Assembly (NCBI RefSeq): GCF_000025225.2
Contig: NC_013895.2
Coordinates: 992,001-1,056,000 of the forward strand
Direction: 5' to 3'
DNA: 64,000 nucleotides
Source: Mageeibacillus indolicus UPII9-5
Lineage (GTDB): Bacteria > Bacillota > Clostridia > Saccharofermentanales > Fastidiosipilaceae
Shown here: in pieces, positions 21,254 to 28,793 of the stretch
Layout: every line of letters starts with the position of its first letter
Numbering within the stretch: position 1 is the stretch's first letter
The notes under the pieces: model-generated
What the model saw: only the letters and a program-made list of their open reading frames with translations
Database searches by the model: none
Told to the model about the DNA's origin: nothing
Made by a program: the position numbers and the translations under genes

Positions 21254-22519
21254 CTATAAAAACTCTTCCCAAACTATATTAGCTACATCCAGCCCAAAAT
21301 CGGACAGCCGCCAACCACCTGCTTCGGCAATTAATAAACCTTTCCCCCTCAACTCATCCAGTTTAACTCGGAGGTTCAAAGGAATGTCGCAGCCAAATCG
21401 TTGAACGAATTCCTGTCTGGATACTCCGTCCGTTTTACGTAAGCCCAGCACAAAAAATTCACTCATGGCAGCCCTCCGGGAAATTATTTCTTCAATCGGA
21501 TAATCTAGCTTGGTTGGAACTTTTGAATCAGAAAAGTTACTAATATACTTAAGCGGATTAATCTCGCTGCCTGAACGGATCCCCCCTACAAAACGGTGCG
21601 CCCCGGCTCCGAATCCGTAATAACCTAGCCCATCCCAATAAACGATGTTATGCTTAGAACGGCTGCCTTCTTGCGCATAATTACTTACCTCATAGCGCGA
21701 AAAACCGTGATCTTTTAAATAGTCAGATACAAAATGTTGCTGTTGCCGTTCAGTCGTTTCGTCCGGCAGAACAGCCAAAGCCACCGAAGTCGCCAACTTA
21801 CTCTTACTATCAGGGGCATCCATGCCGTAAAGCGACGCAAAAGGAGTACCAGGTTCAATAATCAAGGAATACACTGAAATATGACGATAACCTGATTTAA
21901 TCACATGTTCTAAAGACATGTGAATATCCGCAAGACTTTGGGTCGGCAGTCCGATCATAAGGTCACAGGAAATGTTTTCTAGCCCCGCTCGTTGCAATGC
22001 CGCAGTAGTACAATCAAAATCCCGGCAAGTATGGATGCGTCCCAAAACATTCAGTAACCGATCATTATAAGACTGCAAGCCGACGCTTACCCTGTTGATT
22101 CCGAATCTTTTCACCTCCGACCAATCCAAGGCAGACGCACTGGATGGATTAGCTTCCAAAGTAATTTCACAATTGGGGGTCAAACCGAAAGTATGCCGTA
22201 AAACATCAATTATTTCGCCGATTTGTTGCGCAGAAAGCAAACTTGGAGTGCCACCGCCGAAATAAACGGTTCGCAAAGCCATGTCGAATGATGAAAATCC
22301 TTCGCTACCAAAATTCAGCTCCGACAGAGGTATGCTACTGCCAAACGCCCTAAGCATTTTCCGGAAATTAAATCGTATTTCATTAACTAAGGCATCAACA
22401 TAAGGTTCTATATATTTTTCCTTGCCGGCGTAAGAATTAAAGTCACAATAACCGCATTTCCGTTCACAAAACGGTATATGTATATAAGCTGCTCGCGGCA
22501 GACTCAACCATTCAAACAA
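21254..22519 (-). CDS. hemW: Radical SAM heme chaperone HemW (formerly HemN-like)
   Basis: 421 aa. The iron-sulfur motif HIPFCERKCGYC (Cys 18, 22 and 25) and the SAM-binding YFGGGTPSL are present. The C-terminal winged-helix segment GVSRQEFVQRFG is also HemW-like. The family delivers heme to acceptor proteins and was long misnamed as a coproporphyrinogen oxidase. The start is a TTG at 22519 with GGGGG upstream. It overlaps the DUF4276 stop by 8 nt, which suggests translational coupling. hemW next to hrcA is the normal Firmicutes order, but lepA is absent and the ATPase-DUF4276 pair stands in its place. Confidence 0.93.
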   Translation of the reverse strand: MFEWLSLPRAAYIHIPFCERKCGYCDFNSYAGKEKYIEPYVDALVNEIRFNFRKMLRAFGSSIPLSELNFGSEGFSSFDMALRTVYFGGGTPSLLSAQQIGEIIDVLRHTFGLTPNCEITLEANPSSASALDWSEVKRFGINRVSVGLQSYNDRLLNVLGRIHTCRDFDCTTAALQRAGLENISCDLMIGLPTQSLADIHMSLEHVIKSGYRHISVYSLIIEPGTPFASLYGMDAPDSKSKLATSVALAVLPDETTERQQQHFVSDYLKDHGFSRYEVSNYAQEGSRSKHNIVYWDGLGYYGFGAGAHRFVGGIRSGSEINPLKYISNFSDSKVPTKLDYPIEEIISRRAAMSEFFVLGLRKTDGVSRQEFVQRFGCDIPLNLRVKLDELRGKGLLIAEAGGWRLSDFGLDVANIVWEEFL

Positions 22520-23228
22520 TGTTTCCCCCGTTCTGCCAGTGGTTGTTTCGTTCGATCAGTCGCATCATTTGATAAAGATCGTTTTTGAACTTTCGGAAAC
22601 TCGGCGATCTATTGTTTTCTGCTGCCAGATTTTTTGCCAAAGCCGAAGCCCAATAATGCTTGTATGCTCCGACGGCTGGATAGCCGACAGCAATTAGTTG
22701 TTGCGCTTGGTGCGGCGGCATAATTATACGTGCCAAGGTTTCCCAAGTACCACAAACCGCATCTTGCTTATAGGTTGCATACAAATCACGGTCATAATCT
22801 GGGAAAGCCGCTGCCAAGGCCGACTCGTCAGCCAAAGCCCACGCTTCCAACTCTTCAACAGCTACGCCGATCACCAAACCGATTTCCGGAGCAAACAATC
22901 GTCCCATTCGTCTGATAGCAGACCTAAGTTCATCTGGCGAATTATCATCAGCATCCAGAACCACTACCAAAATTTCATCTACGCACTGAAGTCCCGGTTG
23001 GGACAAAACTTTGCGGTAGGCTCGCAACTTGGCCGGCAATAAATTCAACAAAGAAGCTGTATGCGGTTTTGGTGGTTCATTCCAAGAGAAATCAACCTTC
23101 CCTACACCGCGATGCGGATGAATACTGTATGTCCATTTTTCACCTTTGTAATTGCGCAAAAGAGAGTTGACCAAGGCGGCAAGTATAATCCCCCCTGACT
23201 TATCTTCAACCAAAATTTCTAAATGCAT
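22512..23228 (-). CDS. DUF4276 family protein, TOPRIM-like fold
   Basis: 238 aa. The N-terminal strand LEILVEDKSGG carries a candidate TOPRIM Glu at residue 8. The second acidic motif VVVLDADDN carries Asp at 92, 94 and 95. LLPAKLRAYRK and the conserved VAVEELEAWALAD at about 122-134 match DUF4276 as I know it. TOPRIM domains bind metal and often act as nucleases. The ATG at 23228 is preferred over longer frames because AGGTG precedes it and it lies 10 nt after the ATPase stop. DUF4276 genes commonly follow an AAA ATPase, as here, and some such pairs act in phage defence (inference for this pair). Confidence 0.78.
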   Translation of the reverse strand: MHLEILVEDKSGGIILAALVNSLLRNYKGEKWTYSIHPHRGVGKVDFSWNEPPKPHTASLLNLLPAKLRAYRKVLSQPGLQCVDEILVVVLDADDNSPDELRSAIRRMGRLFAPEIGLVIGVAVEELEAWALADESALAAAFPDYDRDLYATYKQDAVCGTWETLARIIMPPHQAQQLIAVGYPAVGAYKHYWASALAKNLAAENNRSPSFRKFKNDLYQMMRLIERNNHWQNGGNIV

Positions 23229-23238
23229 ATTTGAGCAC

Positions 23239-24543
23239 CTACGCAAAATGTCCGGAATACCAAAGCGAAGCCAAGCCAATACCTTCATTATACATGGCCC
23301 TGACTTTTGGGTCGGCAGCCACGCATTTGGCAACCACCCCAGCTTTAACCGCAACGCCGCTTTTGCTTATCTCAGGCTTCTTCTCTTCACCTTCCACCGG
23401 AAACACTTGGTAGGCCAAACGATTCCATTCATCATTCCAATCACTGTTTTCCAGTGGCGCGGTTTGTGTATGGTTCTTAAACAGCCACACTTCCCATGGC
23501 GCAAAATTATCCACCAACCCTAGGCTGTGTGTAGTGAGCAAAATCTGCGATGACGTTTTAAACGAAAATCGACGCAGCTGCTCGGCTAGCGAATTAATTT
23601 TGTCGGGATACAGTTCACTTTCCGGCGCATCAAGCAAAAGTAATGATCTTGGTTTGGGATCAAAGAGTAGTAATACTAACAAAAAATACCGTGCATCAGC
23701 ATTAGAAAAGTCACTGTTTATCAAAGCATTTTTTAAATTTGCCGTAAGTTTAACGCTTTGACGCACCGTCTGCAAAAATTCTTGATAGATATTTGGATGT
23801 TTTTTTTGCAAATAAGCCAAAACATTAGGTACATTATCGGCATATCGGTTGATATGCCGATGGCCGCCTGATAAATTTCCCAATTGGCTGGCTTGCAACA
23901 TAAAATCGCGAGATGCTCGCCCAGGTTGATTCATTAAAGCAGGGAACGATATGTACAGCCAATGTTCTATATATTCGTAAGGTTCGCGACAGAAATCTGC
24001 TCCTGGTAATTTAGCATAAACACTAAGCAACGGTAAATCATATGGTTTTACCACTTGTGACTCTTCATGTGTTCCGAAACGAGCAGTAAATTTATCATCT
24101 GCACAGCGGAAAAAATCACCCTTCTCCTGTTCGACAATTTGCAAACTTTCTGCAGTAATAAGCGGCTTTCCCTGATCGTTATCACCTATCTGCAGCATAT
24201 AATTGTAGATAATTCCCGTCTTTGCCGAGGAAAATAATATTCGCAAACTCATCGGTTCATCGGTGCCGCGTGTACGCAAGTCAAAAAATCCGTGTCGGCC
24301 ATTCATTTGAGCCGCAGACGTGACACCGTGCAAAACACAGTCCTGCAAAAAATCAAGGGCTTGTAACACGCTGCTTTTGCCGGCATTATTAGCACCGATA
24401 AGAACCGAAACCGATTGAAGTGAAAAATTCTTCCGCTCAGAACTTGTCGTCGACTCATTCAAGCCGGACAGCTGATCCACGTCCAAGCCTACCTTCACAT
24501 CAACCAATGAGGCAAAATTTTTAATATGTAAACCTAAAAGCAT
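23239..24543 (-). CDS. AAA/ABC-type ATPase (RecF/OLD-like), partner of DUF4276
   Basis: 434 aa. The N-terminus MLLGLHIKNFASL is typical of SMC/RecF-like ATPases. Walker A is GANNAGKSS at 50-58, Walker B is LLLLDAPESELYP at 301-313, and the H-loop region is LLTTHSLGLVDNF at 335-347. The usual ABC signature (LSDGTLR-like) reads FSNADARY at 279-286, and the Walker B catalytic Glu position holds Ala 306, so hydrolysis may be weak or differently organised. The gene starts 67 nt after the SPFH gene and ends 10 nt before DUF4276. No TOPRIM domain is fused at its own C-terminus; that activity seems to reside in the neighbour. Confidence 0.85.
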   Translation of the reverse strand: MLLGLHIKNFASLVDVKVGLDVDQLSGLNESTTSSERKNFSLQSVSVLIGANNAGKSSVLQALDFLQDCVLHGVTSAAQMNGRHGFFDLRTRGTDEPMSLRILFSSAKTGIIYNYMLQIGDNDQGKPLITAESLQIVEQEKGDFFRCADDKFTARFGTHEESQVVKPYDLPLLSVYAKLPGADFCREPYEYIEHWLYISFPALMNQPGRASRDFMLQASQLGNLSGGHRHINRYADNVPNVLAYLQKKHPNIYQEFLQTVRQSVKLTANLKNALINSDFSNADARYFLLVLLLFDPKPRSLLLLDAPESELYPDKINSLAEQLRRFSFKTSSQILLTTHSLGLVDNFAPWEVWLFKNHTQTAPLENSDWNDEWNRLAYQVFPVEGEEKKPEISKSGVAVKAGVVAKCVAADPKVRAMYNEGIGLASLWYSGHFA

Positions 24544-24610
24544 GTGCCTAAACCTTTACCATGCAACCATACTTAAAACCCATACCTAAGGCATGGCGTA
24601 TCGGTTAATA

Positions 24611-25582
24611 TCAATTTGCTGACTCATCTTTCTCGCTCATTTCTGCAGCAACGCTCTTGAGAGCTGCTGTAAGAGCGGCCATTCCCTGTATTTCTGAGGG
24701 AATGATGATTTTGGTCGATTTTCCGTCAGCCACTTTTTCCAAAGCTTCTAAGCTGCGCAAGGCAATTACCGCCTGACTTGCGCCTACATTTTTAATCATT
24801 TGCAAACCGTCAGCAGTAGCCTGTTTAACCTTCAAAATAGCTTGAGCCTGTCCTTCAGCTATCCTAATGGCGGATTCGCGTTGAGCATCGGCACGTAAAA
24901 TTGCTGCTTCTTTTTCACCTTCAGCAACTCTTATGGCCGCTTCCTTCTCACCCTCAGCCCGAAGAATGTTTTCCCGCTTCTCGCGCTCAGCTTTCATCTG
25001 ACGCTCCATAGCGTTTTGAATTTCACGCGGTGGCAGGATATTTTTCAGTTCCACCCGGTTCACTTTTATTCCCCAAGGATCAGTTGCTTCATCAAGAATT
25101 GAGCGCATTTTAGCATTGATAATATCGCGTGAAGTCAAGGTTTCATCCAATTCCAAATCACCTATAATATTACGCAGTGTCGTTGCAGAGAGATTTTCAA
25201 TCGCCATTACCGGATTTTCAATGCCGTAAGAATACAACTTCGGATCAGTAATTTGGTAAAAAACTATAGTGTCTATCTGCATCGTTACATTATCTTTAGT
25301 AATAACAGCTTGCGGAGCAAAATCGGCTGCTTTTTCTTTCATACTTACTACTTTGGCAACCCGATCAACGAACGGAATTTTTACATGCATACCAGTACCC
25401 CAAGTTGCGTGATACGTCCCTAACCGCTCGACAATGTAGTTGTGAGCCTGTGGCACAACCCTTATATTCCGTAAAACCAACACCAACAAAATAAGCAAAA
25501 TGACTACGAGAATTATCGTCCCCGGTTCAATAACGTTACTCAATCCGGCCATATCACCCAAACAAGAAGCAATTCGCAGCAT
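24611..25582 (-). CDS. SPFH/band 7 (stomatin-like, QmcA) membrane protein
   Basis: 323 aa. One N-terminal membrane helix (about residues 19-38) is followed by the SPFH domain beginning IRVVPQAHNYIVERLG. A long Glu/Ala/Arg coiled-coil region with repeats such as RAEGEKEAAIRVAEGEKEAA follows, then a short conserved tail. Family members form membrane-associated rings linked to microdomains. The ATG at 25582 has AAGGAG 8 nt before it; an upstream TTG is less likely. An NfeD-like protein is encoded just upstream, the classic SPFH-NfeD pairing. Confidence 0.93.
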   Translation of the reverse strand: MLRIASCLGDMAGLSNVIEPGTIILVVILLILLVLVLRNIRVVPQAHNYIVERLGTYHATWGTGMHVKIPFVDRVAKVVSMKEKAADFAPQAVITKDNVTMQIDTIVFYQITDPKLYSYGIENPVMAIENLSATTLRNIIGDLELDETLTSRDIINAKMRSILDEATDPWGIKVNRVELKNILPPREIQNAMERQMKAEREKRENILRAEGEKEAAIRVAEGEKEAAILRADAQRESAIRIAEGQAQAILKVKQATADGLQMIKNVGASQAVIALRSLEALEKVADGKSTKIIIPSEIQGMAALTAALKSVAAEMSEKDESAN

Positions 25583-25657
25583 AAATTCATCTCCTTCCAA
25601 AATTGTGCATTATATAGATTTTTAATGCGATTTATTTCATACTAACTATATATTATT

Positions 25658-26149
25658 CTACAGCAAATTTTTCTGTGTTTCCACCACAGCTTTAACACCC
25701 TTCAAGCCTACCACCTTTACTTTGGTTGACTTGGCAATCGGGTGCTCATCTGCGGAAACCGCGCTCCACGTCTGACCCAAAACGCTTATTTGTCCGATTT
25801 TCCGTATAGGATCTATATCATGCGTAACCAAAGCAATTTCACCGATAATGCGGTCAGCATTGGTAAATTCAACTCGGCGTGGCGAAACTTTCATGCGGTC
25901 ACGGCAACGCCAAAACACCCAAAGAGATATCAGCGATACAATCAGCATAACACTAATCTGAAGCGCAAACCCACCACCGCACAAGGTAACTACTAAGGCA
26001 GCCACTGTGCCGATGAAAAACCAAATACTAACCAAATTGACTGTAGCCAGTTCAACAACCAAGAAAAACACCGCCAATATCAGCCAAAGCAGCCACTCGT
26101 TTTGCCGACCAGAATAATTAATGGCAAACGCCCCAATTAAATCAGCCAA
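25658..26149 (-). CDS. NfeD-like membrane protein
   Basis: 163 aa. Two or three membrane helices (about residues 19-60 and 62-82) are followed by an OB-fold NfeD domain ending GLKGVKAVVE. The family partners stomatin-like proteins. The start is a TTG with GGAGG 7 nt upstream. It follows the M28-like lipoprotein gene by 14 nt and precedes the SPFH gene by 75 nt. Confidence 0.88.
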   Translation of the reverse strand: MADLIGAFAINYSGRQNEWLLWLILAVFFLVVELATVNLVSIWFFIGTVAALVVTLCGGGFALQISVMLIVSLISLWVFWRCRDRMKVSPRRVEFTNADRIIGEIALVTHDIDPIRKIGQISVLGQTWSAVSADEHPIAKSTKVKVVGLKGVKAVVETQKNLL

Positions 26150-26163
26150 ATTCTCACCTCCGT

Positions 26164-27354
26164 TTAATGCATTTTTGCGTTGTACAAACCGCTTTCAATG
26201 TATGTCTTAAGTATAAAAGTAGTTGAATTAATGCGTAATTCAAGCATTCCTTCAGGCAAGTTTTCTTTCAAAGTATCTATATCATCATAATTTGTTCCGC
26301 GTATGGCCCCGCCCGTAGGTTCAAAAAGTTGAGTGCGATTTTCCAATGTATTATTGACTTCCTTAACCTTGTAGTTACCGGATTCTATATAAACAACCGG
26401 CAGCCCGGCGGCATCAAAAGGGGTATGATCACTTTCTTTAAAAGTAAATTCACGATAAACAACTGAATTGGTCAACCCTTGGACTTTAACTTTAAATCCG
26501 CCTTGATTATCCAAAAGCCGTAAACCAGTATAATTGCTGACCGAAATATTTAACAAGTCATATAACGGTGTACGGAGGCGGTGGCGATTGTCTGGTGCGG
26601 CGGAATTAATACCGGCATTAGCATATAAGTTGTCACCACCGTATATCGAATCAACAACGATCACGCTTTCAATTTCCCGCCGTTGTTCATTACCTATAGA
26701 TGCAAGATAAGCCTTAGCTCCAGCAAACCCATCTCCGGAAGCCCCGAAAAATACTATGTCCACATCAAAACCTGTTGTAACTCCCTTAATTTGGCGCAAC
26801 ACGTTCAACAATACGGCAACGCCTGAAGCATTGTCCGAAATTCCATCAAATTTGGGTGCTTCAGACTTGTTTTCTTCACCCAGTTTGGTATCGTAATGAG
26901 CTCCGACAATAATTCTGCGCTTGAAATCGCCGACAGTAAGCGTTTTGTCAGGAGCTCCGGCTATATCGGTAGCCGCCGTCTGTGGTCGATAAAAGCCGCG
27001 TCCCGGCAGAGACACAATAATATTTCGGCCGCTTTTGCCGTTGCTGGTAAACTGCTGCTCTTTATATTCATAGCCAAGATTCTTTATTTGGCGAGCGATA
27101 AATTCGGCAGCGGCTTTTTCACCAGCGGAATATGCCTTGCGGTAAGGATCTTGCGTGGCCAGTTTAATTGCCATTTCCGATCCAAACGAGCCGTAGTCGC
27201 TGCCAGCCATTGCCTCTTCCCTGCCGCCTGTGCAGGCGGTCATTCCCGCCAACGGCAAACCCAGCGCCGCCCCGATCAAAACCGCCATAAAAATTTTTCT
27301 GCCAGACCGGCACAGCGGCGGTAAAACTACTTTAATTTGTTGCAATATTTTCAC
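26164..27354 (-). CDS. M28 peptidase-like lipoprotein lacking the catalytic Glu pair
   Basis: 396 aa. The start is taken as GTG at 27354, where GGAG lies 7 nt upstream. A signal peptide ends in a lipobox (LAGMTAC, Cys about 41), so the protein should be anchored outside the membrane. M28 landmarks are IIVGAHYDTK (His 153), GISDNASGVAVLL (Asp 174), VVDSIYGGD (Asp 235) and ESDHTPFD (His 310). The family GAEExGLxGS motif, which supplies the general base and a zinc ligand, reads GASGDGFAGA at about 204-213. Both glutamates are absent, so normal aminopeptidase activity is doubtful. It is first in the probable operon leading through NfeD and SPFH to hemW. Confidence 0.85.
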   Translation of the reverse strand: MKILQQIKVVLPPLCRSGRKIFMAVLIGAALGLPLAGMTACTGGREEAMAGSDYGSFGSEMAIKLATQDPYRKAYSAGEKAAAEFIARQIKNLGYEYKEQQFTSNGKSGRNIIVSLPGRGFYRPQTAATDIAGAPDKTLTVGDFKRRIIVGAHYDTKLGEENKSEAPKFDGISDNASGVAVLLNVLRQIKGVTTGFDVDIVFFGASGDGFAGAKAYLASIGNEQRREIESVIVVDSIYGGDNLYANAGINSAAPDNRHRLRTPLYDLLNISVSNYTGLRLLDNQGGFKVKVQGLTNSVVYREFTFKESDHTPFDAAGLPVVYIESGNYKVKEVNNTLENRTQLFEPTGGAIRGTNYDDIDTLKENLPEGMLELRINSTTFILKTYIESGLYNAKMH

Positions 27355-27524
27355 TGTCGATCTCCATCGTCTTTTTAAGTTTATCTTATGATATAACGCC
27401 AATGTTTTTTTTTCAATTTAACAAAATTGACTGACGCCAATCAAAACCAAACTTCTTTAGCATCTACAAGTATCAATAGTACACCACAAATACATATACG
27501 GCGAGCCTACACACTGCAATGCTT

Positions 27525-28046
27525 TCAAATTAATCGATGCCTTTGTAACCAAATACGTAAATTTTCAGCATAGCGGTCAATGATAAAATCAATTATAAAC
27601 GCTGCAAGGATGAAGAAAAACATACCGACGTAAATCGAATAAAAAATACCGTCAACCACAAAAAAACGCATCACTCGATTGGCAAAAACAATTGTAAACC
27701 AAACCACAGCAAAATAAACCGCTTTAACCGCCGGCCCTGTTAAAAACGTACAAGCGATCAGATTGAGCTTGGCTTTGATTAACGGATAACTGCCAAAAAA
27801 GGCAATGTACGAAAGTACATAACTTGACGGAGTCAAAATAAGGCCGGCTATGGCAGCAACCGCAAAGACATATACGGCTCGGTTCAAGCCTATGATCAGT
27901 ACGGCACACATAATCAAAACGGTCTGGATAACGCCAACGCTGAACAAGCCGAGATGCAGAAAACGGCTCATAACGAATATAGCAAGCGACAAAGCGGCAA
28001 GCAGACCAGCTTGAGTTAATTTATATGTTTTGTTCAGCACATGCAA
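27525..28046 (-). CDS. Small integral membrane protein, unknown function
   Basis: 173 aa, almost entirely hydrophobic, with five or six predicted helices. It contains a conserved-looking SYIAFFGSYPLIKAKL segment around residues 88-103, which I associate with uncharacterised clostridial membrane proteins encoded beside J-domain proteins. The general look is like an ECF S-component but no substrate motif is visible. It overlaps the end of the J-domain-like gene by 13 nt, so the two are co-expressed. Confidence 0.75.
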   Translation of the reverse strand: MHVLNKTYKLTQAGLLAALSLAIFVMSRFLHLGLFSVGVIQTVLIMCAVLIIGLNRAVYVFAVAAIAGLILTPSSYVLSYIAFFGSYPLIKAKLNLIACTFLTGPAVKAVYFAVVWFTIVFANRVMRFFVVDGIFYSIYVGMFFFILAAFIIDFIIDRYAENLRIWLQRHRLI

Positions 28047-28483
28047 CCTCGGTCACAGCAGGTTTCAAATAAGCACAGGCCGCATAACAAATCACTAATG
28101 GAAGTGTTGCCACAAAGGCCCTGATTGCTGCTACTGTATGCATTGTTATAACCAAAAGGGTTGCCGCCAGAAGTGCCGCCATAGTACGCATTTCTACCAT
28201 TGCTGCCTGATGCGTCATAACTACCGTTGCTACCTGAATTGCTGTAATTTCCTGAGTTGGCGGCATTTTGTGCCGAACTATTTTGACTGAATCCGGTACT
28301 CCCATACATCAGACTGTTGTAAGCAGCATCAATTTCGCTTCTTTTGCGTTCGGCAAAATCACGCATAGAAGGATTTGTTTGAATTTGAGCAGAATACACT
28401 TGGCATAAACGGTCATACGCCTCTCTGATTTCTGTTTGACTGGCACCAGGTTTTAAGCCAAGTATCTCATATGGATCCTGCAT
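28034..28483 (-). CDS. J-domain-like protein without HPD, with Gly/Ser/Asn-rich and Cys-rich tail
   Basis: 149 aa. Residues 3-60 resemble a J-domain (DPYEILGLKPGASQTEIREAYDRL, then SEIDAAYNSLMYG). At the HPD position between helices II and III it reads SAQ, so DnaK stimulation is not expected. The middle is a low-complexity Gly/Ser/Asn/Tyr stretch, and the last 20 residues hold seven cysteines (LLCGLCLFETCCDRGCMC). The ATG at 28483 has GAGGTG ahead of it. It is paired with the downstream membrane protein. Clusters of this kind recur in Clostridia and are unassigned; the cysteines may bind metal (inference). Confidence 0.78.
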   Translation of the reverse strand: MQDPYEILGLKPGASQTEIREAYDRLCQVYSAQIQTNPSMRDFAERKRSEIDAAYNSLMYGSTGFSQNSSAQNAANSGNYSNSGSNGSYDASGSNGRNAYYGGTSGGNPFGYNNAYSSSNQGLCGNTSISDLLCGLCLFETCCDRGCMC

Positions 28484-28793
28484 AAGCACCTCACTAAAAA
28501 AATAATTGTGGCAACCGTTCACTTGCCCCTACAACAAATTTGAATTGGAATCGGTCAGCCGGCTGCCCTGAGTTCGCCGAAGCCGCACAACCTACGCAGC
28601 GTATATCGTATATCGCAACTTCCAGACCCTACCTCGAACTTATCTTTCGAATACTACGTTTTTTGTTATTATAACAAAATTTTGCCCCCGACTTGTTAAC
28701 AAATTGAAAAACAGTCCGTTTATAAATATGGCATTATTCACCCTCACGTGCCAAGTATGCTAAAATTGTCCAAATAGTTTCAGGAGGTTTTTT
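28484..28793. other. Divergent intergenic region with AT-rich palindromes
   Basis: The 310 nt between the J-domain-like gene (minus) and fhs (plus) hold no credible ORF. TTTTGTTAT-T-ATAACAAAA at 28661-28679 is a perfect inverted repeat, and TTGTTAACAA at 28693-28702 is a perfect palindrome 27 nt away. GTATATC is tandemly doubled at 28601-28614. I saw no THF riboswitch or T-box pattern. Confidence 0.5.
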
